From Vibrio ezurae NBRC 102218 (lineage in GTDB: Bacteria; Pseudomonadota; Gammaproteobacteria; Enterobacterales; Vibrionaceae), in contig NZ_BATM01000037.1 in assembly GCF_000467185.1 (NCBI RefSeq), forward strand, positions 118,787-182,786: a DNA stretch of 64,000 nucleotides. The letters run 5' to 3'. Positions 8,108-18,502 of the stretch are shown one piece after another (the stretch's first letter is position 1; each line of letters begins with the position of its first letter). Position numbers and translations under genes: made by a program. Under the pieces are notes generated by a model. The model made no database searches. It was not told the origin of the DNA and was given only the letters and a program-made list of their open reading frames with translations.

Positions 8108-10309
8108 TTAACTTAAGTCCATCGGCTCCACATCGATGTGCCAACGGACTTTTTTTGCATTTGGAAGCATGTCTAGCGCAGGTTTTGCACTCATAAGCAG
8201 CTTTTGCATCGTTGATCGTAATTGGCACTGCAAAATAAGTTGCCAACGAGATTTTCCTGCTCGTTTTGCCATTGGTGCGGGTGTGGGGCCGAGCACCCAG
8301 CATTGCTGATCAAATAAAGGATGGGCTTCTAATGTTTGCCTAACCTGTCTTAAAAAGTCTTCAGCCAATTGTGAGTGATTGGATTCAGCTCTAAACAGAG
8401 AAAGGCTGGCATAGGGCGGCAACTGCGCCACTCTGCGCTCCATTAAGGCACTTTGTGCAAATTCTGGATACCCTTTGTGTAGTAGAGCTTGCAGCAGAGA
8501 GTGCTCTGGATGGTGCGTTTGTAAAACAACGTGTCCGGGTTTGCTGGCGCGTCCTGCTCGTCCCGCTACCTGTATAAATAATTGCGCCAGTTTTTCTGAT
8601 GCTCGGAAATCACTGCTGTATAGCGATGAGTCCACATCGAGTAACGCCACTAAAGTTACATCGGGAAAGTGGTGTCCTTTGGCGAGCATTTGTGTACCAA
8701 TAAGAATTTGATATTCACCATTGCGAATAGACTCCAATGCGCTCTCTAGACTGCCTTTACGACGTGTATTGTCTCGGTCAATACGAATGGTTTTAAACTC
8801 TGGAAATAAGGTTTCTAAGTGCGCTTCAAGCTGTTCTGTGCCAACGCCAACGGTGACTAGATGCGTTGAACCACAACTGTGACATTGATGAACGACGGGT
8901 TTTTGTGAACCACAATGGTGGCATCGCATCTCACTGCTGCCTTGATGGAAGGTATAGTACGCATCGCATCGGCTACATTCAGCAATCCATCCGCATTCAT
9001 GACACATTAATGCGGGAGAAAAACCACGGCGATTTAAAAACAACATCACCTGATTACCTTGTTGAAGGTGCTTGCGCATTTGTGCGATCAGTGGGGCGCT
9101 CAAACCACTTTCTAGATATAAACCTTTTACATCAATCACGCTGTTTTTTGTAGGGCTTGCACCGCCGGCGCGCTCAGTCAATTTAAGGTGTAAGTATTTT
9201 CCTGAAAGGGCGTTATTTAGAGTTTCTAATGAGGGGGTTGCAGAGCCCAATACAACAGGCACATTTTCAGAGTGAGCCCTCATTATAGCCATGTCTCTGG
9301 CATGATAGCGTAGGCTATCTTGTTGTTTATAAGATGAATCATGCTCTTCATCGACAATGACAATGCCAAGGTTGGCAAAGGGAGTCAGCAAGGCTGAACG
9401 AGTACCAATCAGAATGCCACATTCTTTATTTTTAGCCGCTAGCCACGCATTGAGGCGCTCGCTGTCATTGAGCCCAGAGTGAATCGTCTCAATGGGAACG
9501 TTAAAGCGTCGTTTAAAACGGTTGATGGTTTGTGGCGTTAAACCAATTTCGGGTACTAAGACTAAGGCTTGCTGACCTTGCTGGATGACCGACTCTATAA
9601 GTTGAAGATAAACCTCAGTTTTGCCAGAGCCGGTGACCCCATCCAAAAGAGCACATTCGTAACCTTCGATGTGGTTGACTGTGACCACAGACAACATTTG
9701 CTCATGATTAAGTTGACGCTTGTCTTCTTCATTAATGAGCTTGCTAGGCCACTGGTCGTTAATTTCAATACTTTCTGAACAAGTCACCCATTGCTTTTGT
9801 TCTAATGTTTTTAACACTGAGCTAGAGATATCGAGAGTGGCAAGCTCATGTTGAGCAAGCGCAGCGTACTGCAACGTATGCATAACCTTAGCTTGCTGTA
9901 CCGCGCGTCCAAAGCCTTGCATTAATTGGTTGCGTCCAGATTCTGTAAGCTGCCAAATTTTTTGCGGTTGTTTATGGGCGGGTTTGCCTTTACGTAGGGC
10001 GCCAGGCATTGCCCCATTTAATGTTTCCCCAAGAGGGTACTGATAAAATCGACTTGCCCAATAGATCAGTTTATATAATTTCTCTGGCCAGATAGGTTCG
10101 AGATCCAGCACTTCAGTTAAGGGCTTGAGCTTATTAATATCATATTCTGATTGATGAGTGAGGGCTGTGATAACGCCCAGTCGCTTTTTGGGGCCAAATG
10201 GCACCCACGCACGCACGCCCACCACAGGAAATAAGTGTGAAGGGATGAGGTATTCAAATTCTTTATCTAGAGGTACGGGCAAGGCAACTCTAGCGATTGT
10301 TGGGCGCAT
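8108..10309 (-). CDS. priA: primosomal replication protein N' (PriA helicase)
   Basis: PriA is the DEAH-type 3'-5' helicase that recognises stalled forks and restarts replication by loading the primosome. The protein has 733 residues (E. coli 732). It shows the 3'-OH-binding N-terminal domain, Walker A DGVTGSGKT, the DEEH box (IVDEEHDSSYKQQD), and a zinc-binding insert with eight cysteines in paired CxxC groups (CHECGW, CSRC, CHHCG, CHSCG). It diverges from rpmE across a 301-base gap and lies upstream of cytR on the same strand. Confidence 0.97.
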   Translation of the reverse strand: MRPTIARVALPVPLDKEFEYLIPSHLFPVVGVRAWVPFGPKKRLGVITALTHQSEYDINKLKPLTEVLDLEPIWPEKLYKLIYWASRFYQYPLGETLNGAMPGALRKGKPAHKQPQKIWQLTESGRNQLMQGFGRAVQQAKVMHTLQYAALAQHELATLDISSSVLKTLEQKQWVTCSESIEINDQWPSKLINEEDKRQLNHEQMLSVVTVNHIEGYECALLDGVTGSGKTEVYLQLIESVIQQGQQALVLVPEIGLTPQTINRFKRRFNVPIETIHSGLNDSERLNAWLAAKNKECGILIGTRSALLTPFANLGIVIVDEEHDSSYKQQDSLRYHARDMAIMRAHSENVPVVLGSATPSLETLNNALSGKYLHLKLTERAGGASPTKNSVIDVKGLYLESGLSAPLIAQMRKHLQQGNQVMLFLNRRGFSPALMCHECGWIAECSRCDAYYTFHQGSSEMRCHHCGSQKPVVHQCHSCGSTHLVTVGVGTEQLEAHLETLFPEFKTIRIDRDNTRRKGSLESALESIRNGEYQILIGTQMLAKGHHFPDVTLVALLDVDSSLYSSDFRASEKLAQLFIQVAGRAGRASKPGHVVLQTHHPEHSLLQALLHKGYPEFAQSALMERRVAQLPPYASLSLFRAESNHSQLAEDFLRQVRQTLEAHPLFDQQCWVLGPTPAPMAKRAGKSRWQLILQCQLRSTMQKLLMSAKPALDMLPNAKKVRWHIDVEPMDLS

Positions 10310-10610
10310 GGGGTCTCTTAGGTGTTTCTACTATCTGGATTATTACCGTGGTGATCATACTAGAAAAAGACCGCGGACATGACGAAAAATGTGTACTACC
10401 TGACTCAGTATTGCTTTGCTGAGGTAAAGATATAGGAATAATATAGTGAATGTGGTGAAAAAAGGGACAAATCAGTTGATCCCTAAAGACTAATTCATTA
10501 CTATACTGCGCCTTGAAGATGCTGTATTACGCGGTGTCACTGTTAGAAACTACGTGTGGTGTCCAACCTTAGATTTGGATAGCGACGCGGCCTATAAATG
10601 AGGTTTTCCC
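10310..10610. other. priA / rpmE divergent intergenic region
   Basis: No gene was found in these 301 bases. A TATACT box at 10502-10507 is a plausible -10 for rpmE, although its best TTGA-type partner (10476) is 20 bases away. The last about 90 bases before rpmE are GC-richer and contain a GTCCAACC / TTTGGAT pairing. This would suit an L31-responsive leader, because rpmE is known to be autoregulated in E. coli, but I could not confirm a conserved fold. Confidence 0.4.
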
Positions 10611-10829
10611 ATGAAACCAGGTATCCATCCTGAATACAAATCTGTAACAGCTAACTGCTCTTGCGGAAATACTTTTGAGTTCAACTCAACTCTAGCTAAA
10701 GAATCTATCCACCTAGACGTATGTGACAAATGTCACCCGTTCTACACTGGTAAGCAACGTATCGTTGATACTGGCGGCCGTGTTGATCGCTTTAACAAGC
10801 GTTTCGGTGCTCTTTCTTCTAAGAAATAA
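10611..10829 (+). CDS. rpmE: 50S ribosomal protein L31
   Basis: L31 bridges the large and small ribosomal subunits. The 72-residue protein is the zinc-binding form: four cysteines are present (CSC at 16 and 18, CDKC at 37 and 40), as in E. coli RpmE, unlike the cysteine-free RpmE2 used under zinc starvation. It stands alone with its own terminator. Confidence 0.96.
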   Translation: MKPGIHPEYKSVTANCSCGNTFEFNSTLAKESIHLDVCDKCHPFYTGKQRIVDTGGRVDRFNKRFGALSSKK

Positions 10830-10850
10830 TCTTAGTTGTAAAGATACAGA

Positions 10851-10877
10851 AAAAAGGTCGCTTAGGCGGCCTTTTTT
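10851..10877 (+). terminator. rpmE terminator
   Basis: An 11-bp stem (AAAAAGGTCGC / GCGGCCTTTTT with one G-T pair, TTAG loop) followed by a T run, 20 bases after the rpmE stop. Confidence 0.92.
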
Positions 10878-11038
10878 GATCGCGCCAGAAAACCATTCTA
10901 TCTACTTGCCTTTATTCTAAGTTAATCATCTAGCGTATTCCTTTTTACTCTAGTGACCTTGTAGTACATTTCGTTTTTTTTATTTACAATCACAAATTAT
11001 TTTCTTTTCTCCTAATATCTACGAAGGGATGCTCTTTG

Positions 11039-12301
11039 ATGTCAGATGACCAACCGATAAATGATTTCCGCCAACAAGCTCTTGATTATCACGAGTTTCC
11101 TAAGCCAGGAAAAATAGCTGTTGAATTAACAACTCCTGCTGATTCAGTACATGATCTAGCGTTAGCTTATAGCCCCGGAGTTGCTGAGCCTGTACGCGAA
11201 ATCGCTCAAAATGCGGACAACGTGTACAAGTACACGGCAAAAGGAAATATGGTCGCGGTCATTTCAAACGGCACCGCTATTTTGGGTCTAGGTAACTTAG
11301 GGCCAATGGCTTCTAAGCCTGTGATGGAAGGCAAGGCATTATTGTTCAAACGTTTTGCAGGGCTAGATTCGATCGATATAGAAGTTAAGCACCGTACTAT
11401 TGATGAGTTCGTCGATACCGTTGCAGCGATTGCCGATACTTTTGGTGGCATTAACCTAGAAGATATCAAAGCACCAGATTGTTTTGAAATTGAGAGTCGA
11501 CTTATTGAACGATGCGATGTCCCTGTATTTCATGATGATCAACACGGCACAGCGATTGTGACCGCAGCGGGTATGCTTAATGCAATTGAGCTGCAAGGAA
11601 AGCAACTGTGCGACTCAACGATTGTTTGTCTAGGTGCTGGCGCTGCTGCAGTAGCGTGTATGGAGCTATTGATTAAATGCGGTGCTCAGCGTGAGAAAAT
11701 CTACATGCTAGATCGTAAAGGCGTTATTCATACTCGTCGTGATGATTTAAATGAATACAAGCAGTTATTTGCCAATAACACCGATAAGCGCACTCTTGAA
11801 GATGTGATTGAAGGTGCGGATCTGTTCCTTGGAGTCTCGGGTCCGAACCTATTATCACCTGAAGCATTAGCGCTGATGGCAGACAAGCCTGTGGTGTTTG
11901 CTTGTTCTAACCCTGATCCTGAGATTAAGCCAGAACAGGCACATGCGGTGCGCAGTGATCTTATTATGGGGACTGGCCGTTCAGACTACCCAAACCAAGT
12001 GAACAACGTGATTTGTTTCCCGTTTATTTTCCGTGGCGCTTTAGATGTCAGAGCCAGTGAAATTAATATTGAAATGAAATTGGCCGCTGTTGAGGCCATT
12101 CGTCAGTTGGCAAAAGAACCGGTGCCAACGGAAGTCATGCAAGCGGCTGGAGTGAGCTCATTGGAGTTTGGTCATGGCTACATCATTCCTAAGCCTATGG
12201 ACCCACGTTTGCTGCCTAGAGTCGCTCGAGCAGTAGCAGAAGCTGCGGTTGCTTCAGGCGTTGCTCGCATTGAGCTACCAAAGGGTTATATGCAAGAATA
12301 A
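11039..12301 (+). CDS. malic enzyme, oxaloacetate-decarboxylating (MaeB-like, short form)
   Basis: This enzyme oxidatively decarboxylates malate to pyruvate, linking the TCA cycle with pyruvate and NAD(P)H supply. The ATG at 11039 gives 420 residues; a TTG codon sits immediately before it. The catalytic YSPGVAEP segment and [11 protein letters not shown] are near the N-terminus, and the nucleotide-binding [15 protein letters not shown] is mid-protein. The length matches the malic domain alone, so it lacks the C-terminal phosphotransacetylase-like domain of E. coli MaeB (759 residues). Whether NAD or NADP is used cannot be read with confidence. It is a single gene with a strong terminator. Confidence 0.93.
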   Translation: MSDDQPINDFRQQALDYHEFPKPGKIAVELTTPADSVHDLALAYSPGVAEPVREIAQNADNVYKYTAKGNMVAVISNGTAILGLGNLGPMASKPVMEGKALLFKRFAGLDSIDIEVKHRTIDEFVDTVAAIADTFGGINLEDIKAPDCFEIESRLIERCDVPVFHDDQHGTAIVTAAGMLNAIELQGKQLCDSTIVCLGAGAAAVACMELLIKCGAQREKIYMLDRKGVIHTRRDDLNEYKQLFANNTDKRTLEDVIEGADLFLGVSGPNLLSPEALALMADKPVVFACSNPDPEIKPEQAHAVRSDLIMGTGRSDYPNQVNNVICFPFIFRGALDVRASEINIEMKLAAVEAIRQLAKEPVPTEVMQAAGVSSLEFGHGYIIPKPMDPRLLPRVARAVAEAAVASGVARIELPKGYMQE

Positions 12302-12320
12302 TATCAGTTGAAAGTAAAGA

Positions 12321-12352
12321 GGGTTAGAGTGCTGTCACTCTAACCCTTTTTT
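12321..12352. terminator. terminator after the malic enzyme gene
   Basis: An 11-bp perfect stem (GGGTTAGAGTG / CACTCTAACCC, CTGT loop) followed by TTTTTT on the plus strand. It may also serve the convergent metJ, although the minus-strand T tract is weak. Confidence 0.92.
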
Positions 12353-12392
12353 ATTATCTCTATTTAGGCATTATGCTAGTTTAGTATTACTG

Positions 12393-12710
12393 TTAGTCAT
12401 CAAAGACTTCTAATTCGATACCAAGATCTGACATGATTTTTTTTGCCTCAGTGGGGATTTCATCAGGGCAATCTTTTCTCAGGTCTTCATCGGTTGGCAG
12501 AGGTTGGCCAGTATAAGCGTGTAAGAAAGCTTCACACAAAAGCTCACTGTTGGTTGCATGGCGTAGGTTATTAACCTGACGGCGTGTTCGCTCATCCGTT
12601 AGGATTTTGAGAACCTTAAGCGGAATAGACACAGTGATCTTTTTAACTTGAGTGCTTTTCTTACCGTGCTCAGCATATGGGCTGATGTATTCGCCATTCC
12701 AGTCTGCCAT
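12393..12710 (-). CDS. metJ: methionine repressor MetJ
   Basis: MetJ is a ribbon-helix-helix dimer that, with S-adenosylmethionine, represses met genes at tandem 8-bp met boxes. The product has 105 residues (E. coli 105) and carries the DNA-binding strand [15 protein letters not shown] and the helix [23 protein letters not shown]. It diverges from metB with three met boxes between them, so it probably represses both metBL and itself. Confidence 0.97.
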   Translation of the reverse strand: MADWNGEYISPYAEHGKKSTQVKKITVSIPLKVLKILTDERTRRQVNNLRHATNSELLCEAFLHAYTGQPLPTDEDLRKDCPDEIPTEAKKIMSDLGIELEVFDD

Positions 12711-12785
12711 TAGAAACCTTTATTACCTAATATAAGTGTGAGTGCCTAATTCTAGCGATATTTACCGCTATATGTAAAGGCCTTT

Positions 12786-12809
12786 AGACGTCTAGATGTG
12801 TTGAAGTCT
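12786..12809. promoter_or_regulatory. three tandem met boxes (MetJ operator) between metJ and metB
   Basis: Three contiguous 8-bp units read AGACGTCT (12786-12793, a perfect consensus), AGATGTGT (12794-12801) and TGAAGTCT (12802-12809). Tandem units in register are the established MetJ operator form. The site lies in the divergent metJ/metB promoter region. Confidence 0.9.
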
Positions 12810-12897
12810 AATTCTGTTCACGGTAATCTAGTAATAGATTCAGATTAATTTGATTGGCTGCAAACTCTCCAGTCATCGCCAAAGGAAGGACCAGAAA

Positions 12898-14061
12898 ATG
12901 AGCCGTAAACATAAGTCATCGACAATTGCCGTGCGAACCGGCATAGAGTCTGATACACAGCACCATGCTGTTGTTCCCCCGATTTACCTGTCCACTAACT
13001 ACGGCTTTCCTTCATTTGGGGATGTACCTAAGTATGATTATACCCGTTCTGGAAACCCCAATCGTGGACTGTTAGAAACAGCATTATTTGAACTAGAATC
13101 TGGTAAAGGTGCGGTTGTCACTAACTGTGGCACATCAGCATTAAACTTATGGGTCTCCGCATTTTTAGGTCCTGATGATTTAATTATTGCACCGCATGAT
13201 TGCTACGGTGGTACTTACCGCTTGTTCAATACTCGAGCGCAGAAAGGTGACTTTAAGGTTGAGTTTGTCGATCAGTCAAACGATCAAGCACTGGCCGCTG
13301 CGATTGCAAGAAAACCAAAATTGATTCTTATCGAAACGCCATCTAACCCATTGGTTCGTGTGGTCGACATTAAAAAAGTATGTCAGCAAGCCGCTGAAGT
13401 TGGCGCATTAGTTGGCGTCGACAATACGTTTTTAACGCCTATTTATCAAAAACCGTTAGAGCTTGGCGCAGACTTTGTTATCCACTCCACAACCAAGTAT
13501 ATCAATGGTCACTCAGACGTGATTGGCGGCGTTGTCGTGACTAAAACGGAACAGCATGCAGAAGAGCTGGGCTGGTGGGGTAACTGCATTGGAGCGACAG
13601 GAACGCCTTTTGATAGCTATATGACATTGCGCGGCATTCGTACGTTGGGAGCGCGCATGCGTGTGCATGAAGAAAGCTCACAAGCAATTTTAAATTTCTT
13701 ACAGTCTCAAAAGCGTGTGAAAACCATTTACCATCCAAGCCTACCGGATCATCCCGGCCATGAGATTGCTAAGCAACAGCAGTCAGGTTTTGGCAGTATG
13801 CTGAGCTTTGAGTTTGATGGTGATATTGAGCAGCTGAAAACCTTTATAAACAGCTTAACCTTGTTCTCTTTAGCTGAGTCACTCGGTGGAGTAGAAAGTT
13901 TGATTTGTCATCCAGCGACGATGACGCACAGAGCAATGGGTGAGAAAGCACTGGCAGAAGCTGGGGTTTCTCACTTCTTATTACGTCTATCTGTTGGGTT
14001 AGAGGATAGCGGTGATCTTATTGATGATCTTGCCCAAGCATTTGATTCGGTTGAGGGTTAA
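12898..14061 (+). CDS. metB: cystathionine gamma-synthase
   Basis: MetB condenses O-succinylhomoserine with cysteine to cystathionine, a step in methionine synthesis, using PLP in the cytoplasm. The ATG at 12898 follows an AAGGAAGGA site and gives 387 residues (E. coli 386). Diagnostic stretches are YDYTRSGNPNR and the PLP-lysine region IHSTTKYINGHSDVIGG. The frame extends upstream to 12850 but those residues do not fit the family. The stop is 2 bases before metL, so the two form a metBL operon under MetJ control. Confidence 0.96.
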   Translation: MSRKHKSSTIAVRTGIESDTQHHAVVPPIYLSTNYGFPSFGDVPKYDYTRSGNPNRGLLETALFELESGKGAVVTNCGTSALNLWVSAFLGPDDLIIAPHDCYGGTYRLFNTRAQKGDFKVEFVDQSNDQALAAAIARKPKLILIETPSNPLVRVVDIKKVCQQAAEVGALVGVDNTFLTPIYQKPLELGADFVIHSTTKYINGHSDVIGGVVVTKTEQHAEELGWWGNCIGATGTPFDSYMTLRGIRTLGARMRVHEESSQAILNFLQSQKRVKTIYHPSLPDHPGHEIAKQQQSGFGSMLSFEFDGDIEQLKTFINSLTLFSLAESLGGVESLICHPATMTHRAMGEKALAEAGVSHFLLRLSVGLEDSGDLIDDLAQAFDSVEG

Positions 14062-14063
14062 TT

Positions 14064-16472
14064 ATGAACAATGCAACGCAACTGCATAAGTTTGGTGGTA
14101 GCAGTCTGGCCAATGCAGAGTGTTTTGACCGTGTAGCAAATATCTTAGCTGAGTACTCTAATGTCGGTGATTTAGTGATTGTATCGGCCGCGGGTTCCAC
14201 GACGAATAACTTACTTCGCTGGTTGACGGCTTTAGAGAAAGATGGGCGTATTGCTCATGAGATTTTATTGGAACTGAGAAGTTACCAGAATCAACTGATT
14301 TCCGATTTGCTTCCGCAAAAAACAGCCGCTCTTTTGCAAGATTTACTCAATAGTGAATTTACTGCGTTAAGTGCTTTAAATGCACCGTTAACTGAGCCTC
14401 AAAAGTCCGCAGTATTAGGGCATGGTGAAGTGTGGTCATCTCGCCTGTTAAGTGCATTGCTTTGCGAGAGAGACATGCAAAGTGTCGCCATTGATTCTCG
14501 TGATTTTTTACGTGCAGAAGCGGGGACTCAACCAGAAATCGATCGCAATTTATCCTGGCCATTAATGAAATCAGTGCTCGTTCAGCATCCACATAAGCGA
14601 TTGGTTATTACTGGCTTTATGGCGTACAACCAACAGGGTGAAACTGTGCTGCTTGGCCGCAATGGTTCTGACTATTCGGCGACGATTGTCGGCGCATTAG
14701 CGGAAGTATCAAAAGTCACAATTTGGAGTGATGTAGCGGGTGTTTATAGCGCCGATCCTCGAATTGTAGAAGACGCTTGTTTACTGCCATTACTTCGTCT
14801 TGATGAAGCCAGTGAACTGGCACGCTTAGCCGCTCCTGTATTACACAGTCGAACGCTACAGCCTGTAGCACAAAGTGCTATGGACTTGGAGCTACGTTGT
14901 AGCCATCAGCCAGAATCAGGTTCAACGCGCATTGAACGCGTATTAGCTTCTGGTCGAGGCGCTAAAATAGTGACTTCATTAGATGATGTTAACTTGATTG
15001 AGCTAACGTTAAGCCAGGCACATGATTTTGAAAGCTTGGAACCGCAAGTATTGGCTTTGCTAAATAAAGCGCAATTAGCGCCTCTGGCTTATGAATCACA
15101 ATCGGATCAGCACTGTCTACGCCTTGCTTACACTAGCGAGTTATTGGCGGGTGCTCTAGCGTGTATCGAATCAGCAAACTTTGAGGTGGCGATTGAGGTT
15201 AAGACCGGCTTATCGCTATTGGCGGCCGTTGGCGCGGGTGTGACCAACAACGCCAACCATTGCTTTGGTTTTTACCAAACATTGAAGAGCGTGAATGTTG
15301 AATTCATGTTTGAAACGGAATCAGAGCTGAGCATTATTGCTGTTGTCAGAACTACAGCGATCCCATCGTTATTGAAAGTGTTACACAAACAGCTATTTCA
15401 AGCTCAAAAACGTGTTGGCATTGTACTGTGTGGCAAAGGCAATATTGGTTCTAGTTGGCTTGATCTGTTTGCTAGCCAAAAAGACGAATTGGAAAAACGT
15501 CGAGGCATGAGCTTTGATCTTATTGGCGTTATTGCCAGTCAGCATTATTGGTTTGATGAAAAGGGCATTGATGCAAGCAAGGTTAATAGTCAGTTCTCGG
15601 AGAAGGCCGTTGCTGCTGAAGAAGATTGGCTACCTTTAGTCAATCGTCAAACTAGCTTTGATGAAATTGTGGTGCTCGATGTTACTGCCAGTCAGCAGGT
15701 CTCTGATCGCTATCTTGAGTTTGCAGAGCATGGGATGCATCTCATTTCAGCAAATAAACTGGCGGGTTCAGCGCCGAGTGAGTTTTACCATCAGGTACAA
15801 GACGTGTTTGCAAAAACAGGGCGTCACTGGTTGTATAATGCAACTGTAGGCGCAGGGTTGCCGGTAAATCATACCGTAAGAGACTTGCGTGAAAGTGGCG
15901 ATGATATTGTCGCATTATCTGGGATCTTTTCTGGCACCTTATCGTGGCTATTCCAGCAATACGATGGCTCAATTCCGTTTAGCGAGTTGGTTGATTTAGC
16001 CTGGCAGCAAGGATTGACGGAACCCGACCCTAGAGCGGATTTAGATGGCACTGATGTGATGCGCAAATTGGTGATCTTGGCACGCGAATCTGGCTTAGAG
16101 CTTGAACCTGAAAGTGTCAAAGTGGAATCGTTAGTACCAGAGAGTTTGTTAGCACTGTCCGTTGATGAGTTCTTCCACCAAGCGAGCATCTTAAATGAGG
16201 CATTAGCGGAGCGCTTAGATAAAGCACAAAGCGAAGGAAAGGTTCTTCGATACATAGCACGGCTTTCTAAAGAAGGAGAGGCGACAGTGGGCGTAGAGGC
16301 GCTTGAAGCGCATCACTCTTTAGCGAATCTATTGCCTTGTGACAATATCTTCGCCATAGAGAGCAAGTGGTATAAAGATAATCCACTGGTTATTCGTGGC
16401 CCGGGTGCGGGACGAGAAGTCACTGCGGGTGCTTTGCAATCTGACCTAAATCGTTTATCTAGTCTATTATAA
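14064..16472 (+). CDS. metL: bifunctional aspartokinase II / homoserine dehydrogenase II
   Basis: MetL phosphorylates aspartate and later reduces aspartate semialdehyde to homoserine, the methionine-specific isoform of these steps. The 802-residue chain (E. coli 810) has the aspartokinase domain first (KFGGSSLAN near residue 8, NGSDYSATIVGAL about 205), a degenerate regulatory middle and a C-terminal homoserine dehydrogenase (GKGNIGSSWL near 460, SANKLAG, EPDPRADLDGTDVMRKL). It follows metB by 2 bases. Control by MetJ repression rather than threonine feedback is expected from the family. Confidence 0.96.
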   Translation: MNNATQLHKFGGSSLANAECFDRVANILAEYSNVGDLVIVSAAGSTTNNLLRWLTALEKDGRIAHEILLELRSYQNQLISDLLPQKTAALLQDLLNSEFTALSALNAPLTEPQKSAVLGHGEVWSSRLLSALLCERDMQSVAIDSRDFLRAEAGTQPEIDRNLSWPLMKSVLVQHPHKRLVITGFMAYNQQGETVLLGRNGSDYSATIVGALAEVSKVTIWSDVAGVYSADPRIVEDACLLPLLRLDEASELARLAAPVLHSRTLQPVAQSAMDLELRCSHQPESGSTRIERVLASGRGAKIVTSLDDVNLIELTLSQAHDFESLEPQVLALLNKAQLAPLAYESQSDQHCLRLAYTSELLAGALACIESANFEVAIEVKTGLSLLAAVGAGVTNNANHCFGFYQTLKSVNVEFMFETESELSIIAVVRTTAIPSLLKVLHKQLFQAQKRVGIVLCGKGNIGSSWLDLFASQKDELEKRRGMSFDLIGVIASQHYWFDEKGIDASKVNSQFSEKAVAAEEDWLPLVNRQTSFDEIVVLDVTASQQVSDRYLEFAEHGMHLISANKLAGSAPSEFYHQVQDVFAKTGRHWLYNATVGAGLPVNHTVRDLRESGDDIVALSGIFSGTLSWLFQQYDGSIPFSELVDLAWQQGLTEPDPRADLDGTDVMRKLVILARESGLELEPESVKVESLVPESLLALSVDEFFHQASILNEALAERLDKAQSEGKVLRYIARLSKEGEATVGVEALEAHHSLANLLPCDNIFAIESKWYKDNPLVIRGPGAGREVTAGALQSDLNRLSSLL

Positions 16473-16482
16473 TTCCTATCTC

Positions 16483-16512
16483 AAGCCTCTAACGGACTCT
16501 CGTTAGAGGCTT
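16483..16512 (+). terminator. stem-loop after metL
   Basis: A 12-bp perfect stem (AAGCCTCTAACG / CGTTAGAGGCTT) sits 11 bases after the metL stop. The following tract (CCTCTCTT) is T-poor, so termination may be partial or need Rho. Confidence 0.7.
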
Positions 16513-16550
16513 CCTCTCTTAAAAAGACTCAACTTTTGTACGAATTTTTG

Positions 16551-16605
16551 TTGACATCCCTCTCATAAATTTACATTATCTAGACATATAGACGTCTAAA
16601 CGTTT
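16551..16605 (+). promoter_or_regulatory. metF promoter with three met boxes
   Basis: A TTGACA (16551-16556), a 17-base spacer and CATTAT (16574-16579) make a sigma-70 promoter. Immediately downstream are three in-register met boxes: AGACATAT (16582-16589), AGACGTCT (16590-16597, perfect) and AAACGTTT (16598-16605). A MetJ array bound here would cover the start of transcription. Confidence 0.88.
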
Positions 16606-16617
16606 AAAGTTATGTGA

Positions 16618-17529
<912 letters not shown>

Positions 17530-17650
17530 CGATTAGGTACGACATTCAATAACAATTAACGTTGCAATTATGATGGATATTGGCGGATGTGGATAAAGGG
17601 AATTTAGCCTAAGAAAACGCTATCGTTGTGGCTGTATATTGGTGTGAAAT

Positions 17651-17693
17651 AAAACAAAGGACCTAGTGCATAAAAGCTAGGTCCTTTTGTTTT
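17651..17693. terminator. bidirectional terminator between metF and aphA
   Basis: Inverted repeats of about 15 bp (AAAACAAAGGACCTAG against CTAGGTCCTTTTGTTTT, one bulge) around a 10-base loop, with A and T runs on the two sides. It serves the convergent metF and aphA. Confidence 0.88.
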
Positions 17694-17698
17694 TTCAG

Positions 17699-18229
17699 TT
17701 AAGCAATCTCGCCCAACACTTCTTCAGCCCACTCATTCCAAGCTTCACGAGTCAAAAGGTTACGACGTAAAGTTAGTCGTTCAATTTTCTCTTTTTGGCT
17801 CAGGATACGGGTATCAGAGTAATGTGTATGTTCGATTTCTTTGTAAAACTGAACCAGTTTACGTGAATCGTTTAGTGCAAGTTGCAGTTGGTCAGAAAAA
17901 CCTTCAGCAGGCTGAACTTCACATGCATAAAGTTTAGCTGCAAACTCATCTCTCACGGTTGGGTGCGAAATAGGTTGTTCAAACCATTTAGCCAGTGCCT
18001 CACGGCCGCGCTCTGTGATTGAGTAAATCTTTTTATCAGGCTTGCCTGATTGAGGGAATAGCTGACAAGTGACTAATTCTTTTTCTGCCAGTTTATTTAG
18101 CTCACGGTAAACCTGTTGGTGGCTTGCTTTCCAAAAGTAGCCAATGCTATAAGAAAACTCTTTTGTAATGTCGTAACCGGTAGCATCTCGTGTGCTTAGT
18201 ACGGTCAATATAACGTGTGGTAATGACAT
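17699..18229 (-). CDS. aphA: low-cell-density quorum-sensing regulator AphA (PadR family)
   Basis: AphA is the winged-helix master regulator active at low cell density in vibrios; in V. cholerae it activates virulence genes with AphB. The ATG at 18229, behind a GGAAG site, gives 176 residues (V. cholerae 179). The N-terminal PadR winged helix (MSLPHVILTVLSTRDATGYDITKEF, then ASHQQVYRELNKL) and the C-terminal coiled-coil dimer domain (ERLTLRRNLL) closely match V. cholerae AphA. From family knowledge it should be activated by Qrr sRNAs and repressed by the LuxR/HapR homologue. It lies between metF and ppc, apart from any virulence genes. Confidence 0.95.
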   Translation of the reverse strand: MSLPHVILTVLSTRDATGYDITKEFSYSIGYFWKASHQQVYRELNKLAEKELVTCQLFPQSGKPDKKIYSITERGREALAKWFEQPISHPTVRDEFAAKLYACEVQPAEGFSDQLQLALNDSRKLVQFYKEIEHTHYSDTRILSQKEKIERLTLRRNLLTREAWNEWAEEVLGEIA

Positions 18230-18372
18230 GTTGTTCTTCCAAATTACTGCATATAAAAAACAACGCACAGTTCAGACTCTAGTTGGTCATCATTGAAGAG
18301 TGCGAGCCACTCAAGAAGTTCATGAGTGCATGTATTACCTTTTAAGCCATTCTCACCTGATAATAGTGTGTT

Positions 18373-18388
18373 TTATTATGGTTAATAA
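18373..18388. promoter_or_regulatory. candidate LuxR/HapR operator upstream of aphA
   Basis: An imperfect palindrome, TTATT followed after six bases by AATAA, lies about 145 bases upstream of the aphA start. LuxR/HapR sites have the form TTATTGATAAATTTATCAATAA, and aphA is a known target of repression by this family. The inner bases match only partly, so this is tentative. Confidence 0.3.
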
Positions 18389-18502
18389 ATAGGAGATATT
18401 GCGTCTCTTTTTTTAATGAAATACAAGATCCCTTACCTATAAGCTCACAGTTTACTATCATTTTTGGGGGTTGGATTAACGAAAAATAAGTATTACAAAA
18501 AC

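Noticed and set aside
7983..8303. 106-codon frame overlapping the 3' end of priA
   Set aside because: Largely inside priA in another frame, with composition unlike a natural protein.
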